Shown: positions 1 to 7,343 of the stretch, one piece after another
How the letters are laid out: each line of letters begins with the position of its first letter
Numbering within the stretch: the first letter of the stretch is position 1
DNA from: Actinomycetes bacterium
GTDB lineage: Bacteria > Actinomycetota > Acidimicrobiia > Acidimicrobiales > JAAEMS01
NCBI GenBank assembly: GCA_024225275.1
Contig: JAAEMS010000005.1
Coordinates: forward strand, 1-58,915
Direction: 5' to 3'
DNA length: 58,915 nt
Position numbers and translations under genes: made by a program
The notes under the pieces: generated by a model
The model's database searches: none
Told to the model about the DNA's origin: nothing
What the model saw: only the letters and a program-made list of their open reading frames with translations

Positions 1-572
1 CGGTTTGTTTCGAGCCACCGCAGCCCGAGCTCGAGCGCAGGGTGGGGTTCGCCCTTGTCGGCCAACACCTCCGTGAAGTGGAGGAGGGGGTCCTGGTGGC
101 TCAGACCCTTGACCTCGGCGAGCGGGATCTGCTGGATCCGCCCGAGCGCGGCACCATAGTCGTAGGCCAGACGTCGGCGAGTCGCCCCGAAGGAGTCACT
201 GCGCAGGATCCGTTGGGGGATGGTCTCACCCTCGATGCGCTCGACGATCAGGAAGGGCATCCCCAACAGCTCAGGGTTGCCCGACCAGGTGATGAGATCG
301 GGCACCGGAACACCGGCCCGCGCCGCGGCGGTGATGAGCCGTGCCTCCATTTCGGTGTCGACCCAGGCATCGATGAGAAGGGTTCGTGTCCGCTGGAGAA
401 TCAGTCGCTGCCTCGAACCTTCGGCCCCCACGGAATCGAACGACCAGGTATCGCGCGACGCACCGCCGGACAGTCGGGTCAGCCCCTCGATCGTGACCGG
501 GCCTGCGCCAGTATCGGCCATCACGGTGACGAGCTTCTCGGTGAGGTCGCAAGCCTCATCGAGCTCGGTCAT
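1..572 (-). CDS. Aminoglycoside-phosphotransferase-like (APH) family protein, C-terminus cut by window edge
   Basis: Kinase-fold phosphotransferase family that in actinobacteria often sits among acyl-CoA genes; the substrate cannot be told. The visible N-terminal 190 residues carry the typical start of the APH fold: an early RLSGGASRDTWSFD glycine-rich loop, the LILQR ATP-lysine-like strand (Arg at the usual Lys place), the GVPVPDLI segment and the FLIVERIEGETIP hinge. The Brenner HGD motif lies beyond the window. The ATG at 572-570 overlaps the stop of the upstream SDR gene by one base (TGATG), so the two are translationally coupled. Ecdysteroid-kinase-like or ACAD10-type phosphotransferases are the alternatives. 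Confidence 0.85.
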   Translation of the reverse strand, partial: MTELDEACDLTEKLVTVMADTGAGPVTIEGLTRLSGGASRDTWSFDSVGAEGSRQRLILQRTRTLLIDAWVDTEMEARLITAAARAGVPVPDLITWSGNPELLGMPFLIVERIEGETIPQRILRSDSFGATRRRLAYDYGAALGRIQQIPLAEVKGLSHQDPLLHFTEVLADKGEPHPALELGLRWLETN

Positions 573-1321
573 CACCGGTTTCCGTCACCGGACAAGGGCC
601 CGGTCGGAGGGAGGAAGCTGATCTCGGGGATGAGACACCGTGGTGAGAGTTGGGCCAGCCACAGCACAGCCGTGGCCAGGTCGCGGGGTTGGACCATGTC
701 CTCGCCCGGTGTGTCGTAGGCCGCAGCGAGAGGAGTGTCGACCAGGCCCGGGCACAGAACCGTGGAGCGGATGCCCTCGTTGCCGAACTCGGCGTTGGCG
801 GCTTCGGTGAATCCGACCAGACCATGCTTGGCTGCGCTGTAGACGGTCAGCCCGGGTTGGCCGTGTTTGCCGGCCGCCGAGGAGACGTTCACCACATTGG
901 CGTGCCCTCTCACGGCCACTGCCTCCCTCAACCAGGGAAGGCCGGCCTGGAAGACCAGAACGGCCGATCTCAGATTGAGGTCGAGCTGGAGGTCGATGTG
1001 CCGGGTCTTCTGGCGACCGAGCCCGGCCAGGATTCCGCCGCCGGCGCAGTTGACCATCACGTCCATACGCCCGTACGCAGAGCCATGGGCGGCCACCAAG
1101 GACTCGATCTCGTCCTCCTTGGTCAGATCGGCCGGGGTCGATGCGACCTGGGTGCCGTGTCGGCCCAGCTCTTCGGCCAGGGTCACCAGACGGTCCTGGC
1201 GGCGGCCGGTGATGGTGAGGTCATAGCCCGCGGCGGCCAGAGCTTCAGCGATTGCCTGGCCGATACCACCGGTGGCCCCCGTGACCAGTGCCGTCGGATT
1301 GTGGGTGTGTTGCTCTGTCAC
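572..1321 (-). CDS. SDR family NAD(P)-dependent oxidoreductase
   Basis: Classical short-chain dehydrogenase of 249 residues. It shows the cofactor loop TGATGGIG near residue 14, the NCAGGG motif near 90, the catalytic Ser in NVSSAAG and the catalytic YSAAKHG (Tyr and Lys) near 157, followed by CPGLVDTPL. The open frame runs on upstream to 1585, but that extension is the antisense shadow of the thioesterase gene, so I choose the GTG at 1321, 14 residues before the cofactor loop. It lies 61 bp after the thioesterase and is coupled to the phosphotransferase. Likely role: oxidation or reduction of a hydroxyacyl or alcohol intermediate; the substrate is unknown. Confidence 0.9.
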   Translation of the reverse strand: MTEQHTHNPTALVTGATGGIGQAIAEALAAAGYDLTITGRRQDRLVTLAEELGRHGTQVASTPADLTKEDEIESLVAAHGSAYGRMDVMVNCAGGGILAGLGRQKTRHIDLQLDLNLRSAVLVFQAGLPWLREAVAVRGHANVVNVSSAAGKHGQPGLTVYSAAKHGLVGFTEAANAEFGNEGIRSTVLCPGLVDTPLAAAYDTPGEDMVQPRDLATAVLWLAQLSPRCLIPEISFLPPTGPLSGDGNR

Positions 1322-1382
1322 AGAGCCAGCATCGCGCAGCAGGCCCAGACCTGCCCGATGGCCGACCGGAGGAGGTGCCGCG

Positions 1383-2168
1383 CTAGTCCAGGATCGGATT
1401 CGAGAGAGCGGTCGCCGTGCTGATCGCGAAGGGCCCGTCGAGGTCGTAGAGGGTGAGGGCGCCCACCGCGATGCCGTCAGCGGCGAGATGATTGGTCGTC
1501 TCGAGACCGACCCACTCCCCCTGCGGGTACCGGGCCATGGCCAGGGTGTAGTCGCCGTTGATGTAACCGACACCCCGATCACCACCGTTGGCCAGGGGGC
1601 TGGCCATATCTCCGCTCATGGCGGCGCGGACCAGGGGGCTGACCGGCTCGTCGTCGACCAGGAACCCGGATTCGCGGGTCCAGACCCGGGTGCGGTCGGC
1701 CGTCCGGAAGCCACCCTCGTGAATACGAAAGTCCCAGACCGGGTCCTCGTCGGTGACCTCGTCGCCCTCCCGAGGTTCGGGGCGGGCCAGGGTCTCGGGG
1801 TGGGGAGACGCCCACCGTTCGGCCTGCCAGATCGTGCCCGGCGGAATCGGTCCCTCCACCAGCAGGACGGCCCGGGCCGACACCACCTCGTGGCCACCGA
1901 CGCTCACCAACGCATCGACCACCTTGATGCGGCGACCACGCCGGACCAGGCACAGTGACACCTCGGTCGGCTCGAATCCTGCAGGCCGGAACATGTCGAC
2001 GGTGAGGCGCGCCGCCCTCCATCCGGGCTCGCCGTACTCCTTCTCGATCTCGCGGGCGGCCAGGCCACCGAGCAGTCGACCATGGAGCATGTCCGGGGCC
2101 CACGGGCCGGCGGCGGCATCGCCTGGAGTGAACCAGTCGCCAGATCGGGTGAAGTACGAAGTCGACAT
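1383..2168 (-). CDS. Acyl-CoA thioesterase-like (double hotdog, PF13622-type)
   Basis: A 261-residue protein of the two-hotdog acyl-CoA thioesterase-like group, which hydrolyses acyl-CoA esters. Visible features are HGRLLGGLAAREIE (first hotdog helix), LTVDMFRPAGFEPTEV, the basic strand VRRGRRIKVVDA and the C-terminal VGLETTNHLAADGIAVG. The frame extends to 2240, but the ATG at 2168 (MSTSYFTRSG) gives a normal N-terminus. It is first in a minus-strand run thioesterase, SDR, APH, and the 141 bp before it hold the likely promoter. A second, TesB-type thioesterase lies at 17106-17957. Confidence 0.8.
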   Translation of the reverse strand: MSTSYFTRSGDWFTPGDAAAGPWAPDMLHGRLLGGLAAREIEKEYGEPGWRAARLTVDMFRPAGFEPTEVSLCLVRRGRRIKVVDALVSVGGHEVVSARAVLLVEGPIPPGTIWQAERWASPHPETLARPEPREGDEVTDEDPVWDFRIHEGGFRTADRTRVWTRESGFLVDDEPVSPLVRAAMSGDMASPLANGGDRGVGYINGDYTLAMARYPQGEWVGLETTNHLAADGIAVGALTLYDLDGPFAISTATALSNPILD

Positions 2169-2309
2169 CAGGAGAGTGTCCAACGCCTCCGCCCGGGAGG
2201 CCAAGCCCAGGCCAACAAGGTCATCAGACGCTGGACCCATGAGCGGGTCGGCACCCTCCGAGAACGCGACCAGCCCGGCCCAGCTTCGGGCGCCACACGA
2301 CCCTCGGAG

Positions 2310-2756
2310 TCAGGGCGTCTGGTAGCCGTCTGGGTACTGGATGAACTCGAACAGGATGCCCAGGATCGACTTGGGATGGGAGAAGGTGAACTGGATGTCG
2401 TCGTCGACCCGGCGGCCGGCATGGTCCATCACCGGCATCCGATTGCGCACCGGGTGGTCGGCTACGAACTGCACCCCCTTGCCGCCCAGCGTCACCATCG
2501 TGTCGTCTATGTCATCGACGGCGAAGGCGATGTGATGCAACCCCTCGCCTCGGGCCGCCAGTGAGTCGGCGATCACCCCGGTGTCGGCGGTGGGCTCCAT
2601 GATGCACGGCCCCACACCCGAGCCCGGCGAACACCACCAGTCGAGCCCTTGCCCTCCGCCGGTCGCCCCCACTGAGGTCGAGACCACGGCCGCCGAGATC
2701 GGCGCCGCCCGTGGGATGGTTGTCACCCCCCGCCTCGCCATGGAGGGCCACGGCAT
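2310..2756 (-). CDS. VOC family (methylmalonyl-CoA epimerase-like) protein with atypical N-terminus
   Basis: The C-terminal half is a clear vicinal-oxygen-chelate module of the methylmalonyl-CoA epimerase/glyoxalase type: MEPTADTGVIADSLAARG, then GEGLHHIAFAVDDIDDT with a metal-ligand His, then SHPKSILGILFEFIQYP with the Glu ligand. The first about 50 residues do not resemble the usual opening DHIGIAV strand and helix, so the first beta-alpha-beta part and its metal ligand are missing or unrecognisable. The gene may be N-terminally truncated or frame-damaged. ATG codons at 2756 and 2741 are both possible starts. The 39 bp before it separate it from the OmpA-like gene. Confidence 0.6.
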   Translation of the reverse strand: MPWPSMARRGVTTIPRAAPISAAVVSTSVGATGGGQGLDWWCSPGSGVGPCIMEPTADTGVIADSLAARGEGLHHIAFAVDDIDDTMVTLGGKGVQFVADHPVRNRMPVMDHAGRRVDDDIQFTFSHPKSILGILFEFIQYPDGYQTP

Positions 2757-2795
2757 CAGTTACCAACAGGCCCGAGCCGACCAGCTCCCCAACGG

Positions 2796-3902
2796 TCAGC
2801 CGAGAATGCCGTTGATGATGAACTCGACGCGCCGGTTGACCTTCGAGTTCGGGCTGGCCGGGTCGAGTAGATCGGTCTCACCGAAGCCCACACCGGTTAC
2901 CCGCTCGGCATCCACTCCTTGCCCGACCCAGTAATCGACGACCGAATCAACCCGGCGTTGTGACAGGGCGAGGTTGTAGTCGTCGGGACCTGAGGCGTCG
3001 GTGTGACCCCGCACCTCGATGGTCACGGTCGGCACCTGTTCGAAGAGACTGACGCCGAACTCGAGCAAGGGCAGGAACTCAGGGCCGACATCGGTGCTGC
3101 CGTACGCGAACAGGACGAGGTCTTCCACGTACAGCGGGGCACCGACCGGAAGGGGAGCGCCGGGGTCGATCTGGTACTCCACCACCACATTGTCACGGCC
3201 CACCACGGCGGCGGCTCGGGCGGCGATGGTGTCGGCCACCTCCTGGCTCGGGACCCGACCCTGCAGGTAGACGATGCCCCCCTTGAAGACGGCGAGCCGT
3301 TCGGTGCGGTCCGCGGCCAGCTCGCCAACCGAGGGGGCCTCAGGACCGATGTCATCGCTGCGACCCGTTCCCGCCTGACCTCCCCCAAGGGTGGTCGTGG
3401 TGGCGACAAAGGCGAAGGGTTCGCCGGACTCGTCGCCAGCTTGCTCGACCTCAGTGACCGTGATCGACCGGGCCCGCGGCGTATCCCACATGAGTTCCTC
3501 GGGTGTGGTTCGGATCTCGCTGCCGTTGAAGGCCACGATGCCGGCCGCCAGACCGACCACCAGGACTCCGCCCACCCCGATGAGCACGTTGCGGGCCGTG
3601 TTGGAGGGAGGCGGTGGAGGCGGGGCGGGGTTGTTGAGCCCGGCCACCACGAGCCCTTCGGGATCAAAGAGCTTCTCTGCCGCGGGAACCTCGGCGGTGG
3701 GCGCGTCGGGCTCCGGCTCGATGCCAGCGTTCGCCGCAGGGGCATTCGCACCCACCACATCGGCTCTCGGCGACTCTGTGCTGGCGGGCGCCGTCACCGA
3801 CGGTGGAGAGCTGGGCGGTTGGGCCGGCACCAGGGCTTCGGCCTGATTCTCGCCGGAGGCTTCTCCGAGATCCTGGTCTTCGGGCTGGTCGTGGTCGCGC
3901 AC
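2796..3902 (-). CDS. OmpA-family envelope protein with membrane anchor and BON-like region
   Basis: 368 residues, GTG start at 3902 with AGGGGGA about 7 bases upstream. Order: an acidic, Pro/Ala-rich cytoplasmic tail (1-100); one membrane segment near 104-126 (VLIGVGGVLVVGLAAGIVAF); a linker; a BON-like stretch near 205-245 (GGIVYLQGRVPSQEVADTIA); and a C-terminal OmpA peptidoglycan-binding domain (TVTIEVRGHTDASG, NLALSQRRVDSVVDYW, GFGETDLLDP, NRRVEFII). This matches actinobacterial single-pass proteins that grip peptidoglycan from outside, rather than Gram-negative outer-membrane porins. It probably acts in the cell envelope; the exact partner is unknown. Confidence 0.88.
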   Translation of the reverse strand: MRDHDQPEDQDLGEASGENQAEALVPAQPPSSPPSVTAPASTESPRADVVGANAPAANAGIEPEPDAPTAEVPAAEKLFDPEGLVVAGLNNPAPPPPPPSNTARNVLIGVGGVLVVGLAAGIVAFNGSEIRTTPEELMWDTPRARSITVTEVEQAGDESGEPFAFVATTTTLGGGQAGTGRSDDIGPEAPSVGELAADRTERLAVFKGGIVYLQGRVPSQEVADTIAARAAAVVGRDNVVVEYQIDPGAPLPVGAPLYVEDLVLFAYGSTDVGPEFLPLLEFGVSLFEQVPTVTIEVRGHTDASGPDDYNLALSQRRVDSVVDYWVGQGVDAERVTGVGFGETDLLDPASPNSKVNRRVEFIINGILG

Positions 3903-4059
3903 GGCGCGTCCCCCTAGTGCCCGCTGGGGTGGCGGATGGCGACAGCCTGGTCAGGACCACCGACCGGTGTTCACCACCGGTTCGACCCATGGAACCGTGT
4001 GACCCTCCCAATGCCAACCTGGGTCGAAGGCACCACGAACAGAACGGGACCAGCCCAGT

Positions 4060-4087
4060 CCCCCGGCCCCCGTCCCCCACCCCTCCC
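4060..4087 (-). other. G-quadruplex-prone G-tract next to palindrome R1
   Basis: On the minus strand this stretch has six runs of 3-5 G separated by 1-2 bases. It lies directly outside repeat R1, downstream of the DUF559 gene stop. A similar G-rich tail lies outside R2 at 5204-5228. The tract fits the G3+N1-7 pattern of a four-stranded G-quadruplex; folding is inferred, not shown. Confidence 0.6.
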
Positions 4088-4089
4088 AA

Positions 4090-4144
4090 TCTCCAAATTG
4101 GGCAGCTTCACCACAATTCTTGTGGGTCAAGCTGCCCCAGAAGC
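4090..4144 (-). repeat. Palindromic repeat R1 (left end of inverted pair)
   Basis: Its reverse complement is identical over 55 bp to R2 at 5148-5202. The repeat is itself a hairpin: arm GGGCAGCTT (4100-4108) pairs with AAGCTGCCC (4129-4137), and the inner arms CCACAA (4111-4116) and TTGTGG (4120-4125) pair with a 3-base loop. The stop codon of the DUF559 gene (4129-4127) and its last seven codons lie inside the repeat. Confidence 0.9.
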
Positions 4145-5053
4145 TGCCCATCCCTGTTGGGTCAGTGCCTCAGCGACGGTGGCGACCAGCTCGAGCGGGC
4201 GCTCCGAGTAGAGGGGCCACGTCACCTCGATCAGATGCCAACCCGCGTTGCGGATCCGATTGCGGCGCACGGGGTCGCGATGGAAGTTCCCGAGCCGGGT
4301 GTGGAAGCTCACAGAGTCGAGCTCGACGGCCACCCGCCAAGCAGGGAACGCCAGATCGACCTGGGCCATGAAATCAGCGCCGCGCTGGATCCGATGCTCG
4401 AAGACCGGCCGCGGTAGACCGCCGTCGGCCAACAGCTTGGCGACCCACCTGCTCCACATGCTGAGGGGCACCGCCTCCTCATTCCTCCGGCGCTCGAGCT
4501 CGGCCCGGAAGTTGACCGTACCGTTCCGGCCCCGAGCGGCGTGGCGGATGAGGGTGCCCCACAGCACGGGAATCGCGGTCAGCCGCCTGCGCAGGGCATC
4601 GTCGATGAGTCGGGGCAGAAGCTCAGGAACCACAGCAGCTGCGTCGAGCAGGGTCCGCGCCACGGGCGTGACCGGAATTCCGTCGACACGAGTGGGCGGG
4701 AACAGATCCATCTGCTTGGAGCCGTGCACGATCGCACCCGTCATCGGCTTCTGGAGGGGATGCTCGAGGCTGACTTCCGGGCCCCAAGACGCCCGCGCAC
4801 CGTCGAGGCCGTAGAGCCGGATCCCTGAGCGGTGGCTCGATTGGCCCCCGGTCAGCAAGACCACCGCCATGAGCTCGGACTTCCACGATCGTGGGGCCCA
4901 CGACGGCTGATAGGCGCCCCGCCGCAACACCCTCCATTCCTCGCGGGCCACCCGGTAGGCGACCTGGCGGGCCGACATTCCGGACTCGAGGGCTTGCGCC
5001 CTGGTGGCCACCAGGTGTTGGCGCTGGAACAGAGGATCGACCGGATCGGCCAC
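4127..5053 (-). CDS. AbiEi N-terminal domain / DUF559 (Vsr-fold nuclease-like) protein
   Basis: 308 residues, GTG start at 5053. Residues about 10-65 (LFQRQHLVATRAQALESGMS, RQVAYRVAREEWRVLRRG) are the winged-helix AbiEi_4-type domain found on type IV antitoxins. The C-terminal about 90 residues match DUF559, related to very-short-patch-repair endonucleases: AQVDLAFPAWRVAVELDS with acidic residues at the expected metal sites, the FHTRLGNFHRDPVRRN basic block and GWHLIEVTW. Such stand-alone proteins are common in actinobacteria; their function is not established. There is no adjacent AbiEii toxin gene. The gene is the sole content of a unit closed by 55-bp inverted repeats, and its last residues (WAASGAA) are encoded by repeat sequence. 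Confidence 0.8.
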   Translation of the reverse strand: MADPVDPLFQRQHLVATRAQALESGMSARQVAYRVAREEWRVLRRGAYQPSWAPRSWKSELMAVVLLTGGQSSHRSGIRLYGLDGARASWGPEVSLEHPLQKPMTGAIVHGSKQMDLFPPTRVDGIPVTPVARTLLDAAAVVPELLPRLIDDALRRRLTAIPVLWGTLIRHAARGRNGTVNFRAELERRRNEEAVPLSMWSRWVAKLLADGGLPRPVFEHRIQRGADFMAQVDLAFPAWRVAVELDSVSFHTRLGNFHRDPVRRNRIRNAGWHLIEVTWPLYSERPLELVATVAEALTQQGWAASGAA

Positions 5054-5147
5054 AGAAAGTACCCCGCTGGTGCTCGAAGACAGCGGGGTCGACCGACCCG
5101 AAGTTGCGTCAGGCTATCCGTCGCGCCCTCCCATGGCCCCACATCAG

Positions 5148-5202
5148 GCTTCTGGGGCAGCTTGACCCACAAGAATTGTGGTGAAGCTGCCCAATTTGGA
5201 GA
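5148..5202 (+). repeat. Palindromic repeat R2 (right end of inverted pair)
   Basis: A 55-bp exact inverted copy of R1 with the same hairpin arms GGGCAGCTT and AAGCTGCCC. It lies between the start of the DUF559 gene (5053, minus) and the start of the 5'-nucleotidase gene (5244, plus), and runs straight into a G-tract at 5204-5228. Transcripts of the 5'-nucleotidase gene that start upstream would carry this hairpin in the leader. Confidence 0.9.
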
Positions 5203-5203
5203 C

Positions 5204-5228
5204 GGGGGGGCCGGGGGGGCGGTGGGGG
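5204..5228 (+). other. G-quadruplex-prone G-tract before the 5'-nucleotidase gene
   Basis: Runs of 7, 7, 2 and 5 G on the plus strand, 16 bases before the GTG start at 5244 and directly outside R2. It mirrors the G-tract outside R1. It could form a quadruplex in DNA or in the mRNA leader; this is inferred from base pattern only. Confidence 0.55.
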
Positions 5229-5243
5229 TGCGAGACTGGAGAG

Positions 5244-6644
5244 GTGACCGAACCGATTCGTGGGGTGTTCGCCAACCGGACCCTCAACCTCCGATCCGTC
5301 CAGGCCATCGGCTACGACATGGACTACACCCTCATCCACTACCGGGTCGATGAGTGGGAGAGGGCTGCGTTCAAGCATGCCCGGGGCCGACTCGCCGACC
5401 GGGGGTGGCCGGTCGAACAGCTCGAGTTCGACCCCTCCGCCTTCACCCTCGGGCTGACCTTCGATCTGGCGCTCGGGAACCTGGTGAAGGCCACCCGCTT
5501 CGGGTACGTGGTACGGGCTCAGCACGGCAACGAGCTCCTCAGCTTCGACGATCAGCGGACGGCCTACAGCGAGACCGTCATCGACCTCGCTGAGGATCGG
5601 TTCGAGTTCATGAACACCCTGTTCGAGCTGTCGCGCGCCGCTCTGTGGACTGGCCTGGTCGAACAGCACGACCAGGAGCGGCTGCCTGGCGTCCACGGGT
5701 ACGCCGAGCTCTACCGGATCATCGACGACGCCCTGGGTCGGGCCCATGTCGAGGGTGAGCTCAAGGCCGAGATCGTGGCCGACCCGGACCGGTTCGTCGT
5801 GCCCGACCCAGATCTGGTGCCCACCCTCGTGGATCAGCGGCTGGCCGGCAGACAGCTCCTGCTCGTGACCAACAGCGACTGGGACTACACCCGCAAGATC
5901 ATGGCGTACGCGGTAGAGCCACACTGCCCGCCCGGCATGGGGTGGCGGGACCTGTTCGACATCGTGATCGTCTCGGCCGACAAGCCCCGCTTCTTCGTCG
6001 ACGAGAAGCAGATCTACCGGGTCGAAGACGAGGACCGTTCCCTGCTCCGACCCCACTACGGCGACCTCGAAGCCGGCCATGTGTACTTCGGAGGCAACGC
6101 CCGCATGGTCGAACGCAGCCTCGACCTCAACGCCGCCCAGGTCCTGTACGTGGGCGACCACCTCTTCGGTGATGTCCACGTCACCAAGGACACCCTGAGG
6201 TGGCGGACGGCCCTGATTGCCCGCGAGCTGGAGGCCGAGATCGCCGATGCCGCCGACTTCGCCGATGATCAGCTCGAGCTGACCCGCCTGATGACCGAGA
6301 AGACCGAGATCGATCGGGTGCTGGCCGGGCTGCGCATGGAACGGCGACGGGCCCGCAAGGAGGGTGGCAGCGGTCCGAAAGAGCGCCAGGTGGCCGCGGC
6401 CACCGACCGCAGCCAGGAGCTCGACAAGCACATCGCCCCCCTGGCCCGGCGGGCCAGCGAGCTGGGCAACCCGACCTGGGGGCCGTTGATGAGAGGTGGC
6501 AACGACAAGAGCCTGTTCGCCCGTCAGGTCGAACGCTACGCCGACGTCTACACATCGCGGGTGTCGAACCTGCGGGCCGAGACCCCGTACGCCTACCTGA
6601 GGGCGGCCCGCGGTTCGCTGCCCCATGACCAGCGGCCGTCATGA
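5244..6644 (+). CDS. HAD-IG family 5'-nucleotidase
   Basis: 466 residues of the 5'-nucleotidase HAD-IG family (PF05761, purine 5'-nucleotidase type), which dephosphorylates nucleoside monophosphates in the cytosol. Near the N-terminus the HAD nucleophile motif is DMDYTLIHY (DxDxT). Motif II is LLLVTNSDWDY, followed by a Lys region, and the acidic motif is VLYVGDHLFGDV. A long basic, helical C-terminal region follows (RMERRRARKEGG). The open frame extends upstream into repeat R2 (5178), so I choose the GTG at 5244 (VTEPIRGVFANRTLNL), preceded by GGAG. It heads a plus-strand series with a phosphoesterase, an SCO6745-like gene and an exporter. Confidence 0.88.
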   Translation: MTEPIRGVFANRTLNLRSVQAIGYDMDYTLIHYRVDEWERAAFKHARGRLADRGWPVEQLEFDPSAFTLGLTFDLALGNLVKATRFGYVVRAQHGNELLSFDDQRTAYSETVIDLAEDRFEFMNTLFELSRAALWTGLVEQHDQERLPGVHGYAELYRIIDDALGRAHVEGELKAEIVADPDRFVVPDPDLVPTLVDQRLAGRQLLLVTNSDWDYTRKIMAYAVEPHCPPGMGWRDLFDIVIVSADKPRFFVDEKQIYRVEDEDRSLLRPHYGDLEAGHVYFGGNARMVERSLDLNAAQVLYVGDHLFGDVHVTKDTLRWRTALIARELEAEIADAADFADDQLELTRLMTEKTEIDRVLAGLRMERRRARKEGGSGPKERQVAAATDRSQELDKHIAPLARRASELGNPTWGPLMRGGNDKSLFARQVERYADVYTSRVSNLRAETPYAYLRAARGSLPHDQRPS

Positions 6645-6723
6645 GCAGCCGGAGCAACCTCGTCGCGGCCACTGAGATCTCACCGGGTGGGCCCATCGAG
6701 ATCATCAACCACCGGGGACGCAG

Positions 6724-7329
6724 ATGACCACCGGCCCGGGCCTCCGCCTCGGACTGATCAGCGACACCCACATCCCCGAGGCCATGCCCCAGCTGTGGCC
6801 CCACGTATACGACTTGTTCGACGGTTGCGACGGAATTCTCCACGCCGGCGACATCCACGACGTCCACGTCATCGACGAGCTCGCCCGCCGGGCCCCTGTC
6901 TGGGGTGCCCGCGGCAACGGCGACGACGGGTCCGGAGGCCGCGAGGTACAGCCCGAGCATCCCAGCCTGCAAGAGACCTGGTGGCTCGAGTTCGAGGGAG
7001 TCCACGTGGCCATGATCCATGCTGCTCCCGTACCCGAGCGGCCACCCCACCTTCGGGTCGAGAAGACCCTCGACCGCCTCTTCCCCGACCGGCCCCACGC
7101 CCCCCACGTGATCATCCACGGAGACACCCACGTCGAGGACATCCGTACCGTCGACGGGATCCTCTGCGTGAACCCGGGCTCCCCCACCTACCCCCACAAC
7201 CTGACCGTCCAGTACGGCACGGTCGGCTTCCTCGACATCGCCGACGGTCAGGTCGAGGCTTCCATCTGGCGGATCAACGAGACCGGCATCGAACCCTTCG
7301 ACTGGGAGACATGGGGACGGCCCTGGTGA
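6724..7329 (+). CDS. Metallophosphoesterase, YfcE/MJ0936-type
   Basis: 201 residues of the calcineurin-like phosphoesterase superfamily. All metal-binding blocks are present: GLISDTHIPE, ILHAGDIHD, ARGNGDDG (GNxD), VAMIHAAP, IIHGDTHVE and the closing NPGSPT signature of the YfcE/MJ0936 group. These enzymes cleave phosphodiesters with two metal ions; the substrate is unknown. ATG at 6724 follows the 5'-nucleotidase gene by 79 bp, so both may act on nucleotides. The next gene starts 15 bp after its stop. Confidence 0.88.
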   Translation: MTTGPGLRLGLISDTHIPEAMPQLWPHVYDLFDGCDGILHAGDIHDVHVIDELARRAPVWGARGNGDDGSGGREVQPEHPSLQETWWLEFEGVHVAMIHAAPVPERPPHLRVEKTLDRLFPDRPHAPHVIIHGDTHVEDIRTVDGILCVNPGSPTYPHNLTVQYGTVGFLDIADGQVEASIWRINETGIEPFDWETWGRPW

Positions 7330-7343
7330 GCCAGGATGGGGCC

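Larger units (their letters stand above)
4090..5202. other. 1.1-kb unit: DUF559 gene bounded by perfect 55-bp inverted repeats
   Basis: Repeats R1 and R2 are exact inverted copies with nothing but the DUF559 gene between them, and both continue outward into G-rich tails of the same polarity. No target-site duplication is visible. The layout recalls REP-type palindromes flanking a nuclease or transposase gene, but mobility is an inference: related palindromes elsewhere in the window stand alone. Confidence 0.45.

Noticed and set aside
3974..3990. GGTTCGA-like T-loop
   Set aside because: No acceptor, anticodon or D-arm around it; no tRNA can be folded by eye.
6687..7310. Upstream extension of the SCO6745-like frame
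   Set aside because: Out of frame with the phosphoesterase gene and Pro/Arg-rich; the family begins near 7344.
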